DNA from: CBDEGU01 sp965238045
GTDB lineage: Bacteria; Acidobacteriota; Terriglobia; Bryobacterales; UBA6623
Reading direction: 5' to 3'
NCBI GenBank assembly: GCA_965238045.1
Contig: CBDEGU010000007.1
Coordinates: forward strand, 1-64,000
DNA: 64,000 nt
Shown: one piece after another, positions 19,401 through 26,783 of the stretch
Layout: every line of letters starts with the position of its first letter
Position numbering within the stretch: the first letter of the stretch is position 1
Translations under genes and position numbers: made by a program
Notes under the pieces: model-generated
Database searches by the model: none
Told to the model about the DNA's origin: nothing
Seen by the model: only the letters and a program-made list of their open reading frames with translations

Positions 19401-19805
19401 ACCATACTCAAGGGCAATCCCCTCCAGGCCGGCCCTGGCCCGCGTCAACGCGGCGGAAAGCGGGTCGAGCTGAACATCGAGCCGCAGCGGGCTGCCGAGC
19501 AGCACCTCATAGGGCCCCATACGGCGGACGGCGTAACCTTCGCCGTGGAAGGAAAGAGAGTAGCGCCCGCTTCGCAGACCGGAGAAAGAAAACTCTCCGG
19601 CGGCGCCCGAACGGCTGGTGATCGTCTTGCCGCTGGCGAAGTCGGTCAACCGCACTTCGACATCGCTCAGGGGAGAGCCGTCCTGGAGCATGGTCCGGCC
19701 GATGATCGAGCCCGCCGGAAATGTCTGCCCGAACGCACCGGTGGCCAGAGACCCGGTGGCCAGAAACAGAAGGACCGCGGAAACGACAAGCCGCGCAAGG
19801 AACAT
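16482..19805 (-). CDS. TonB-dependent receptor with N-terminal carboxypeptidase-regulatory-like domain
   Basis: 1107-aa outer-membrane protein. The signal peptide (residues 1-26, ending GAFGQ) is followed by an Ig-like carboxypeptidase-regulatory domain (IIGRTMLQDGSPLSDVEV, about 34-110). A plug-like domain comes next (about 140-250, SMPILLGSEGRTSIDKLLLMVPG) and then a long beta-barrel ending in the aromatic QINARFDF typical of barrel C-termini. This architecture is expanded in Acidobacteriota. The substrate is unknown; polysaccharide or siderophore uptake are the usual guesses. The gene lies 6 bp downstream of an anti-sigma gene and is probably co-transcribed with the sigma/anti-sigma pair. 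Confidence 0.9.
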   Translation of the reverse strand: MFLARLVVSAVLLFLATGSLATGAFGQTFPAGSIIGRTMLQDGSPLSDVEVRLTDFASGKTITSRSGAAGEFSFSGLRSGRYSLSFHGEGYAVRRMGPYEVLLGSPLRLDVQLDPLSAALTRARAGLEGIALEYGLVREQIESMPILLGSEGRTSIDKLLLMVPGLSPVKALEIDPFSGRGAAVSANGSRRSAINYQLDGASNNSQNRLTGAQAATFGPAPDALETFRVITHTYSARDGRNAGAVVAPLTRGGGATWHGQLRGFWRPWRGEPIERFDGSADSLDSWAAGGRLGGPLSQKRGLFLFLDAEGWRSQRHHSNVAQVLTLAERMGDFSASPPGGLPIDPDTRQPYPNGIIPVGEHDPLIRKYLDTFVPAPNLGENLHRSEASLDSRGEMFLGRVDYRWRGWSMSWSHNIFDSKVLDPLSDVLFLAPGVAEERRQRSNNAQWTITQSATPRFSHTTRLAAQRLSIRRWQGHPEYRDTTAEEFGFDFLRFGANPAALPDLTVVDDQGTEKLRVAPFLFGESATQTTFQISHDASYRRGGHAFRGGVSYQRGIWPFSNTENPAGSFAFSVPSAGGARNSVANLLIGAPSSYRLQTPRSLNLRWNEWALYGETELRLFRGSRLTLGLRYEAQPPAVDRLDRLAAFRETVDTQRFPDTLPNLIFPGDPDGDLGPLPRSTLTTNGRNLAPRAGFTFSPRSDRPVWRWLLGESGRSVFRASYGVFYDFGALAGSSAAALFQATYPPFSTDRRFDFIGIPGSFSAPFSTIPPPTTDSIQNSVIDYPILVFDRDFKNAQAHHWTLGWQRLLPARVFLSVIYVGTRSLRLQRQRELNVFERNPILPFSLIEKMRRFSQYSDVRQIESTGGSRYSAFQFRATRYLSRGLAFDLSYTRSRARDNSSTIFGDELNTEPWGRSNFDRRDTITATWFYHVRAGPGLRDRAPWLDRWQLSGTWRLRSGLPLDIRQTQDPTFSFVRIGRPDVTGEFRRLDPAVRRTFTLPSGQTLSGRFAFDPTVFQRVAPANFDELREGSAPRNGFSSGGFQQWDLRLARPFAISEEISSTLGLDFLNVFGNRNWDLPFRNIDHPYFGIASAEGLRRTVQINARFDF

Positions 19806-19811
19806 CGTCCT

Positions 19812-21350
19812 TTACTTTAGGACTTTGAGGCCAGCACGGAGGCGGCGAGTGTGGTTCTCAATACGCTGGAGCAGCGCCCCGCAGGAGAGATCGGCGTCCG
19901 AGGCGTTCACGAAAAGCGCCCCAGTGCTGAGCATCGCGGTCAACGTCTCGTCCAGCTCAAGTACATCGCTGAGAAGAGCCTGGGCTTCAACCGGGCTGTT
20001 CGGGGAATCCGCCGCTTGGGCCGCCGGACGGTATGTCCAGTACTTGCGCGGAAGCGTTTCCGAAAGCAAGTCGTAGATCCGCTCCCGGTTTTCACGGACT
20101 TCCCTGAGGTGGAACCGGGCCATTTCGGCAAGGTGGTGAGAGGCCGCCGGGTCCAGTTCCGAAAGGCCATCCCCGCTCACCGAATGCAGAATCGTCTTCA
20201 GCGCATAGGCATGCGCCAGCAGATCAGACTGTCCGGTGAATACATCACTGATGTATCGCCGCAACTCGCTTTCGAGAACCGCGGGCAACGGCGCAACGAA
20301 CGACCGGCGGGCCGCATCGCTGAAATGTGCGAGGAGACTATTTCGGACCGCGCCTGCGGCGGCGTGGCCGCTGACTCTCGCCACGTCCGCGAGAGCCGCC
20401 GCGACCGGACCGTCCGAGCGCAAGGTCAGTTCCACGGGCACTTCCCGTCCCTCTGGGGTTTTTCGAATCGCCGCGAGAATCCGGTCTCGAACCGCGGCAT
20501 TCTCGGCGCTGCCGCGCAAGACCAAACCTGTCTCGGAGACGGCGGGAGAGAGATCCTCTCGCCAAACACCGGCCCGGTGCAGAATCCAGTGCCCGGCGAC
20601 AAGCACTTCGGGCCGGATTTCCGGCTGTCCCCGAACCGGCAACTCAGCAACCGGCAGCGTCGGAATCTGCAACTCTGGAGCCCGAGGCTGCAAGAGCGCG
20701 AAGATTGATTCGGGAACAAAGATCTTTCGCTCCAGCGGTTCTATCTCCGCCCCGGCCACGACGACGGGAGTTTTCACTCCGCTGATCGCCCCGGTAATCG
20801 CCTCTGGTACGGGGCGAGACACAATGGCGGCGGCCATCTCGAATCGGGCGGGCCGCTGGGCCTGGGCGAGGGTCACGTTCTGTCCTGGTGCAGGTTCGGC
20901 GGCTGACGGCTTGGGATCTGGCGTAGTACCCTCCGCGACAACGGGCGCCGGGACAGTCAATGTTTCCGCGACCTGCTCGGCGTTCTGATTCGGAGAAACC
21001 TCAACGCCGTTGAATAGGTAACCCGAGAAGACCGCGAAGCCGATCATGGCCGCGGCGGCGTAGCCAGCCACCCGCCACACCGGGAATGGAATCACCGGCG
21101 GTCGCGCGGCACGGACGGTCAACTCCCGCTCAAGGGTCATCCGCGAGGCGGCGCGCTCTGCCTCGGACTCGGCCGGCAGCGAAGCGCGTAAGTCCTCGGC
21201 CACGACTTCGAGCAGGCTGATCAGATCCGCGAGGGCAGCTTGGCACGGCGCACACTCTTGCAGGTGCGATACCCGCTCCGCCGCCAACTCGTTGTCAGAC
21301 CGGAGCAGTAGTTCGTCCGTGCTTAGATGGGTTGTCGTCCGCACTCTCAA
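19812..21350 (-). CDS. Zinc-finger anti-sigma factor with long C-terminal extension
   Basis: 512-aa membrane protein. The N-terminus has the HxxxCxxC zinc anti-sigma motif (HLQECAPC, about residues 29-36). One transmembrane segment (GYAAAAMIGFAVFSGYLF, about 95-112) puts roughly 400 residues in the periplasm. The extension is Ala/Pro-rich at first, then has a VxLTLRSDG-like beta segment, and I do not recognise it. The start is TTG at 21350 or GTG at 21344; both overlap the sigma gene by about 50 bp, which indicates translational coupling. Together with the receptor this fits envelope-to-nucleus signalling, but the anti-sigma part lacks a FecR-type domain. Confidence 0.8.
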   Translation of the reverse strand: MRVRTTTHLSTDELLLRSDNELAAERVSHLQECAPCQAALADLISLLEVVAEDLRASLPAESEAERAASRMTLERELTVRAARPPVIPFPVWRVAGYAAAAMIGFAVFSGYLFNGVEVSPNQNAEQVAETLTVPAPVVAEGTTPDPKPSAAEPAPGQNVTLAQAQRPARFEMAAAIVSRPVPEAITGAISGVKTPVVVAGAEIEPLERKIFVPESIFALLQPRAPELQIPTLPVAELPVRGQPEIRPEVLVAGHWILHRAGVWREDLSPAVSETGLVLRGSAENAAVRDRILAAIRKTPEGREVPVELTLRSDGPVAAALADVARVSGHAAAGAVRNSLLAHFSDAARRSFVAPLPAVLESELRRYISDVFTGQSDLLAHAYALKTILHSVSGDGLSELDPAASHHLAEMARFHLREVRENRERIYDLLSETLPRKYWTYRPAAQAADSPNSPVEAQALLSDVLELDETLTAMLSTGALFVNASDADLSCGALLQRIENHTRRLRAGLKVLK

Positions 21351-21843
21351 TCTTTCCCAGTTTCTTTGTTGCCCGAGCCAGGTAACTTACCACGCTCGAT
21401 ATCGATAGTTCCAGAACTTCTCCGATTTCTCTGAGCTTCAGACCCTCGGTCCGCAACCGCATACAGCCCAACTCCATGGGGCTGAGTTCGTGCCACGGCA
21501 GTTGGGATATGTAGATCCTTTCGTCTGTTTGCGATGGGGGCGTCGCCATACGCCCTTCCGCGCGGATCCAGCCCTGCTCATCCAGCAGATCCGGCCGCTT
21601 CTTGCGGCCCCGGTCGATCATCAAGTTATGAGCGACCCGAAACAACCACGCCCGGGGCTGAAGAATTTTCTCCTTTCCGATGCGGGCCTCGAAGTATCGA
21701 ATAAAGCTCTCTTGCGCGATGTCCTCGGCTTCCTGGTGATCATTACCGTGATATCTCAGATAACGAACCAGGCTGTCTCGGCACGCGGCGAACAACTCCT
21801 CGGTTTCTTCCGCGGCTCTCTGAGATAGGCCAGATTCCTGCAC
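21295..21843 (-). CDS. ECF-type RNA polymerase sigma factor
   Basis: 182-aa sigma-70 family protein. Region 2 reads LVRYLRYHGNDHQEAEDIAQESFIRYF (about 26-52) and WLFRVAHNLMIDRGRKK. Region 4 reads LSPMELGCMRLRTEGLKLREIGEVL with a helix-turn-helix near 125-165. It has no region 1.1 or 3, as expected for ECF factors. It is the first gene of a three-gene unit with its overlapping anti-sigma factor and the TonB-dependent receptor. It probably directs transcription of its own operon. Confidence 0.93.
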   Translation of the reverse strand: MQESGLSQRAAEETEELFAACRDSLVRYLRYHGNDHQEAEDIAQESFIRYFEARIGKEKILQPRAWLFRVAHNLMIDRGRKKRPDLLDEQGWIRAEGRMATPPSQTDERIYISQLPWHELSPMELGCMRLRTEGLKLREIGEVLELSISSVVSYLARATKKLGKIESADDNPSKHGRTTAPV

Positions 21844-22522
21844 AGCGCCCTAGCGCCCTGTATGCCGCTGTGTCTGAAGTGTACTAGACGATTCAGACCG
21901 GCATTCTTACGGCAAGAGGTGAACTCTGCTCTCTATTCTCGCCGCCGAATCCGGAGCTTGTCAATTCCAGAAAAAGCCCACAAGTGTTGATTTCAGAATG
22001 AGTTGCACGGATTGAGCGTTGTGCGATGTGAGAATCACCACATAATATTTTCTTGGCCAGGCCAAAAAAAATCAAAGCCGATTCGTCCTACATGACACGA
22101 GAGTAGGCGGAGAATCAACCGTACCGGTCGCATTCGGTGCCATAGGTGCGGCGATGAGGTGCATCGGTTCTTTGTGAATTCTCAGATCTTCCCACACATA
22201 CGAACCCACCTGCGCCGGCGTGGAAGGCCCTCCTTCTTCCCGCCGGCGCAGTCCGTTTTGGGCAAGAGCGGACCGTTGATGCGAGAGCGGTTCCGCGGCG
22301 GCCCGAATGAGAAGGCGTTCTCGAGCGGTGGCCGAATCGTCCAGTGTGGTCCCAGCGCGGTCACAGCGCTGGCCTATCCGCCCAGGCCAAGACGGCGGCA
22401 TTCTCCCCCCCCGGCGTAGTCTGGAATTACGCCTTGCCGCCGTCGCGCGAAAGACACACGCGAAAATGATGACCGCCAGACGAAGAGTTAGAGTGCGGTG
22501 CAAGCCCGGACGAGAAAAATCG
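21844..22522. other. Long intergenic region, no supported gene
   Basis: About 680 bp between the divergent ECF sigma gene and the DksA-like gene. An open frame on the minus strand (22072-22503) begins with a hydrophobic leader-like stretch (LAVIIFACVFRATAA) but the rest is basic low-information sequence, so I do not call it. The stretch 21900-22080 is AT-richer than its surroundings and could hold the sigma operon promoter. Confidence 0.45.
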
Positions 22523-22528
22523 TATAAT
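22523..22528 (+). promoter_or_regulatory. Perfect -10 box (TATAAT) ahead of the DksA-like gene
   Basis: TATAAT occurs 45 bp upstream of the chosen ATG. No good TTGACA lies 16-18 bp further upstream, so this is only half a promoter by sequence. A GGAGG at 22544-22548 is too far from the ATG at 22573 to be its ribosome site and too close (3 bases) to the GTG at 22552. Confidence 0.4.
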
Positions 22529-22572
22529 ATCCCTTTTCACACCGGAGGCCAGTGCGCCGCCGCGGGCTGGTG

Positions 22573-22947
22573 ATGGACAAGAGACGCAGAGAGGTATATC
22601 GCCGGAAGCTTGAGCGGGTTCATGATGACCTGCGAACTCTCGTCTCGCGGACGGCCCAGGAGGGACGCAGCACCGACGTGAACTCTCCCGATGACGCCGC
22701 GGAACGAGCCGCGAACTCATACACGAAGGAATTTCTGTTTTACCAAAGCGACAGCAAGCGTGTGCAAATCCGGATGGTCAAGCGGGCTCTCGAGCGAACG
22801 AAGTCCAAAGAGTTCGGGCTCTGCGAATCTTGCGGCAAGGCGATCGAGAAAAAGCGTCTTGACGCTGTACCCTGGACTTCCTTTTGCCGCGCCTGTCAGG
22901 AAGAAGAAGAGAATCAAAGCGAGACAGCGCCCGCGACAGGGTTGTAA
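22573..22947 (+). CDS. DksA/TraR-family zinc-finger protein
   Basis: 124 aa from the ATG at 22573; a GTG at 22552 would add seven residues. The N-terminal coiled-coil helix (MDKRRREVYRRKLERVHDDL) and a second helix precede the four-cysteine zinc finger C84, C87, C105 and C108 (CESCGK and CRAC). Family members bind the RNA polymerase secondary channel and modulate transcription, often with ppGpp. The coiled-coil tip has DDAAERA, similar to the acidic DxxDxA tip of DksA. The tail is Glu-rich. It is monocistronic with a near-perfect -10 box upstream. Confidence 0.9.
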   Translation: MDKRRREVYRRKLERVHDDLRTLVSRTAQEGRSTDVNSPDDAAERAANSYTKEFLFYQSDSKRVQIRMVKRALERTKSKEFGLCESCGKAIEKKRLDAVPWTSFCRACQEEEENQSETAPATGL

Positions 22948-23130
22948 CGCGCCCGCGGATGCGGGGATAGGGGATAATGGTTAGAGGGTCTAGCGGCCCG
23001 TGGCGGGAACCAGCAAGAATCCAGCGTAGAGAGGTGAGCTTTCTCGAGTAGTTTCACCAGTCTCGGATTACCCGGCGACTGGCCGGCTCGCGCCGCCGCC
23101 AGCCTCGCTAGCCGGTGGCTTGCCGTATTC

Positions 23131-23910
23131 TTGCCCGATCAGTGCCGGCTCTGCGAGCGGCCTTTGATGGAATTCGGCCGCGTGCCGGTTTGCCTTTCCT
23201 GTCTAAGCTCCCTCCGGCCGCTGGAAGCAGCCGATGTCTGCGCGAGTTGTGGACTGCCGCTGGAGAGCCCGGCGCCTCACCCAGCACTGCGGGAGGACCA
23301 GCGATGCGGGCAGTGCCGCCGCGGCGAGCGCGCCTTCGACATCGCGCGCGCCTGCGGGGTGTACGAGGGCCGCCTGCGCGCGCTCATCCATCTGCTGAAA
23401 TATCGCAAGATGACTCCGCTGGCGAGTCCGCTGGCGGAACGCATGCGCGGCCTCATCGGCGCGCTGGGGCCGGTGGATGTGGTGGTTCCGGTTCCGCTCT
23501 ACCGCTCTCGCCTCTGGGGCCGCGGGTTTAACCAAGCCCTCACGCTGAGCCGGCTGATCGCCCGGCCCGCCGGACTGCCGCTCTCCAACGCTCTTTGCCG
23601 CCGCAAGCGGACTCGGCCCCAGGCCGGACTTTCCCACAGTGCGCGCCGGCGCAACGTCGAAGGCGCGTTCGCCGTTCGCGACCGCGCTGCGATTCGCGGA
23701 AAGCGCGTACTGCTCGTCGATGACGTCATGACGACGGGAGCCACGGCCACCGCTTGCGCGACGGTGCTGAAACGAGCCGGAGCCGTGTCGGTAGCAGTAC
23801 TCACCGCCGCGCGGGCCAAGCGCCGCATTACGGTAATCGACGGCGCCGCGGCTGCCGGAGCCGCATCGGCTAGCGCGGCCGGGACCGCTAGCACGGGGGG
23901 CTCTGCATGA
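23131..23910 (+). CDS. ComF-family phosphoribosyltransferase-like protein
   Basis: 259 aa. The N-terminus carries a cysteine-rich zinc region with paired CxxC motifs (CRLC, CLSC, CASC, CGQC). A PRTase-type fold follows, with the PRPP loop VLLVDDVMTTGAT (about residues 190-202). The family is linked to DNA uptake, but many members are in non-competent species and the enzymatic role is unknown. The TTG start at 23131 is the first in-frame start that keeps the first CxxC; a longer N-terminus with a rare start is possible. The end is Ala/Gly-rich low complexity. The stop overlaps the HNH gene by 4 bp (ATGA), so the two are coupled. Confidence 0.9.
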   Translation: MPDQCRLCERPLMEFGRVPVCLSCLSSLRPLEAADVCASCGLPLESPAPHPALREDQRCGQCRRGERAFDIARACGVYEGRLRALIHLLKYRKMTPLASPLAERMRGLIGALGPVDVVVPVPLYRSRLWGRGFNQALTLSRLIARPAGLPLSNALCRRKRTRPQAGLSHSARRRNVEGAFAVRDRAAIRGKRVLLVDDVMTTGATATACATVLKRAGAVSVAVLTAARAKRRITVIDGAAAAGAASASAAGTASTGGSA

Positions 23911-24434
23911 CGAACGGCAACTTGCTCGGCTCCGCCGTTCTGGTGCTGAACGCCAGTTACGAACCGATTCACGTCTGCGTGGCCCGCCGGGCGCTTATCC
24001 TCCTTTTCAAGGGCGTGGCCGCGGCCGAGGAGGTGGCCGACGCCGAAGTGCACTCGCCTTCGGTGACGGTGCCTTTGCCGTCGGTCATCCGGTTGCTCGA
24101 GTATCGCCGGATTCCGCTGCAGACTCGTTCGCTGTCACGAAAGAACATCTTAGTCCGAGACGGGCATATTTGCCAGTACTGCGAAAGGCCCTTTTCCGGC
24201 GGGGAACTTACGCTCGACCACGTGACGCCGCGCTCCCGGGGCGGCTCGAGCAGTTGGGAGAACCTGGTGGCCTGTTGCCGCGGGTGCAACAACCGTAAGG
24301 GCAACCGGCTGCCCGAAGAAGCGAACATGTCGCTGGTGCGACGGCCCCGGCCCTTTAATCTGCATACCAGCCGGTCTCTGATGCGGCTGTTCGGAAATCA
24401 GCGGGAAGCCTGGCGCAAGTATCTTTTCTACTAG
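23907..24434 (+). CDS. HNH endonuclease
   Basis: 175-aa protein. The HNH nuclease core lies in the middle: CQYCERPF, then LTLDHVTPRSRGG (first His), ENLVACCRGCNNRKGNR (Asn and the second CxxC). The N-terminal LVLNASYEPI and a C-terminal KYLFY are typical of the stand-alone HNH family found in many free-living bacteria, whose cellular role is unsettled. It is translationally coupled to comF. Its stop codon TAG (24432-24434) is the first three bases of a hairpin repeat. Confidence 0.9.
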   Translation: MTNGNLLGSAVLVLNASYEPIHVCVARRALILLFKGVAAAEEVADAEVHSPSVTVPLPSVIRLLEYRRIPLQTRSLSRKNILVRDGHICQYCERPFSGGELTLDHVTPRSRGGSSSWENLVACCRGCNNRKGNRLPEEANMSLVRRPRPFNLHTSRSLMRLFGNQREAWRKYLFY

Positions 24435-24518
24435 CCCGCTTTTCTCACCACGTGGCCCGGCGAAGTAGTGGCGGGCCTATCGGGTGCTTCGGTCGTCAGG
24501 TGATGAGAACCGCGGGCC
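24432..24518 (+). repeat. Hairpin-repeat family, copy b (short form)
   Basis: An 87-bp version that starts tagcccgcttttctcacc and ends with gcttcggtcgtcaggtgatgag and a degenerate right terminus. Compared with the 195-bp copies it lacks the middle part but keeps both arms, so the arms can pair. The left end overlaps the HNH stop codon. Confidence 0.8.
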
Positions 24519-24617
24519 AACGGCCCGTCGGGCGGGGGCGGATCTTGTCACTCCCGGCGGCTTCGAGCAGGTGGCTTCGAGTATGCAGACCGGGGTCCCA
24601 CAGCCGATAATAATTCC

Positions 24618-26702
24618 ATGTCCGGCCACAAGAACACGGGCGGCGGCGATATCTTCCGCGCCGGCTGGGAGCGACTCGAGCTGAGCCGGCGCGCGACGGC
24701 TTTTGCCGCCTCGCTGGTTCTGCACGGTCTTACCGTTTCGGCGCTCGCCTACATCGACATGCATCTGAGCCGTCAGGGGCCGCGGCTCCTGACGGTAGCC
24801 GAGATCTCGGGCGATCAGCAATACGAAGTCATCCTGTTCTCACCCAGCCGCAAACTTCCTTCCGTCGCCCCCCTGCGGGCGTCCGCGAACGACTCCCGGG
24901 CCAGCAGGGCCAAGCTTCGGTTCTCACAGACTCTGATCGTGGACGATCCCCAGCCCGACAGCGCCTGGCAGAAGATTCGCGGTCTGATGCCGGAGATCAA
25001 GATCGAACAGGATATGCGTCTGCCCAATCTTCTGGCGTGGCATCCTCCCGAAATCGCCCGGCCACGCTATGAAATGCAACCCTCCGCGTCGGGGCCCCCG
25101 AAGCGGTCCGCACTGCCGGCGCTGAGCGCGCCCAAGATTCAGGCCGCGCCACAGCGGCCGATGCCCGCGACGGCGCCCGCTGTCAAGCTTCCGGCACCCC
25201 TGCGATATCACTTGGCGGAACAGAAACCACGGGCGCCGGCGGCTCAGGCACTCACGGCCGGGAATGCTCCGCGCCTCGAGGCAGCCGCGCCGGACCTGAA
25301 CCTGGAAGCGATCCGAAAGCCGCTAACCATGCGCTACTGGACTCGGCAACAGGAAGCCGTTCGGCCGGCCGCCGAAGCGATCGAGGTCCGAGTGCCGCCC
25401 AAGATCGTGGCACACCTGGAAAAACTCGACTCGAGTCTTCTCGAAAGCCAGCCCCGCTTGCGCTATTGGGCTCGAGACACAGCAGCCGTCGTTCCTCAAG
25501 AGACAGCTTTGCCGGCGGGGAACGCGCCCGCAATCCATGCTTCTCCGCTGACAGGGGCGGCTCTCGGCGTTATGACGGCGAAACCCTTGCTCCGGTACCA
25601 AGCGACGCTCTCCGGCGACCCGGCCGCGGGAGAGTGGGCTCCGGCCGAGCAGGCTTTGGCCGCCTCTGGACTGGTGGCTCCCGCCCTGGCGGAATCGGTG
25701 CAGTCCGGGGGCGCGGCGAATTTGGCGATGGTTTCCTACGGGAATGCGGCCGTGCTTGAGAATTTGGCCCGTCCCGCCCCGGGCGGAAACGGGAACTCGC
25801 GGGCCAATGCGGCGGCGGAAGGAACTGGGAAGCGGGTGGGGGAAGCGTTGGGGGGCCGGGGCCATGACGGACCCAGGGTGCTGGTCGTGGGAGTCGCCCC
25901 GGGAGGTTCCCCAGCGATTCCCCTCGGCAGCCGTTCGGCACGCTTGTCCGCGGCGCCCGATGGCGGCCCTGGCGGAGGCGATCTCGCGGCTCGCGCGCCT
26001 GGGTCGGCGCGGCTGGCGATTCCGAACCTCTCGATTTCTGACGGGCCAGCCACGAGCCTTGCGGGGACCACCCGCGCGGGGACGACCGCCAGAGGCCGGC
26101 GCTCGGCGGCCGGCTTGCTAAATAAGAGAGACAACACCGGCGGCGGAATCGGTGACCTGGCTCTGTTTCAAAGACCCCGCGACTATGCGGCGCCACCCAT
26201 CCTTGCGGCCAGACGGGAAGCGCCGCTGCTCAGCAACGACCCCGAGATCCTGTTCATGGACCGTGAAGTCTTTGCGATGGCGGTCAATATGCCCAATGTG
26301 ACGAGCCGGGCGGGAAGCTGGGTGATTCGTTTCGCCGAGCATCGGCCGCGAAGAGGCGGGCGCAACAGGAGGAGCAAGGCCGCGGCGGATCCAGCCGCGC
26401 AAGAGGTGCTCAGCGCGCCGGCGCCACGAGTGAAAGTCGACCCGAAGTACATCGCCTCGGCGATGGAGGAGGGCGTGGAAGGCACGGTGATTCTCTACGC
26501 CCTGATTCGAGCGGACGGCACGGTCGGCGCGATCCGCGTCATGGCGGGCGTCGATGACCGCCTGGATGAAAGCGCGGTTGCGGCCCTTTCAAAATGGCGC
26601 TTTCAGCCCGCCACCAAGGGCGGGAATCCGATCGGCGTCGACGCGGTCGTCGAGATCCCGTTCCGTCTGATGCCTGCCGGGAGAGTCGTCCGCGAGTTCT
26701 GA
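24618..26702 (+). CDS. TonB-family energy transducer with a very long linker
   Basis: 694-aa protein. A single N-terminal membrane segment (ATAFAASLVLHGLTVSALAY, about 26-45) anchors it in the inner membrane. The TonB C-terminal domain at about 605-690 reads YIASAMEEGVEGTVILYALI with LDESAVAALSKWRFQPA, the classical domain that contacts receptor TonB boxes. Between them lie about 550 residues rich in Pro, Ala and Gly with repeated LRYW/MRYW-like islands, long enough to span the periplasm several times over. No exbB/exbD lies adjacent. It could energise the receptor at 16482-19805. Confidence 0.88.
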   Translation: MSGHKNTGGGDIFRAGWERLELSRRATAFAASLVLHGLTVSALAYIDMHLSRQGPRLLTVAEISGDQQYEVILFSPSRKLPSVAPLRASANDSRASRAKLRFSQTLIVDDPQPDSAWQKIRGLMPEIKIEQDMRLPNLLAWHPPEIARPRYEMQPSASGPPKRSALPALSAPKIQAAPQRPMPATAPAVKLPAPLRYHLAEQKPRAPAAQALTAGNAPRLEAAAPDLNLEAIRKPLTMRYWTRQQEAVRPAAEAIEVRVPPKIVAHLEKLDSSLLESQPRLRYWARDTAAVVPQETALPAGNAPAIHASPLTGAALGVMTAKPLLRYQATLSGDPAAGEWAPAEQALAASGLVAPALAESVQSGGAANLAMVSYGNAAVLENLARPAPGGNGNSRANAAAEGTGKRVGEALGGRGHDGPRVLVVGVAPGGSPAIPLGSRSARLSAAPDGGPGGGDLAARAPGSARLAIPNLSISDGPATSLAGTTRAGTTARGRRSAAGLLNKRDNTGGGIGDLALFQRPRDYAAPPILAARREAPLLSNDPEILFMDREVFAMAVNMPNVTSRAGSWVIRFAEHRPRRGGRNRRSKAAADPAAQEVLSAPAPRVKVDPKYIASAMEEGVEGTVILYALIRADGTVGAIRVMAGVDDRLDESAVAALSKWRFQPATKGGNPIGVDAVVEIPFRLMPAGRVVREF

Positions 26703-26783
26703 CACCGGGTGGCGCGGCGCATGCCGAGGCTGGCCCGGGGCGGCACGGGGGGCACGGCACGGGGGGCGCGGCACGGGGCGTCT

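Noticed and set aside
22072..22503. 143-aa minus-strand open frame with a leader-like start
   Set aside because: Only the first 25 residues look like a signal peptide. The rest is Arg/Pro-rich and lacks any family pattern or ribosome site.
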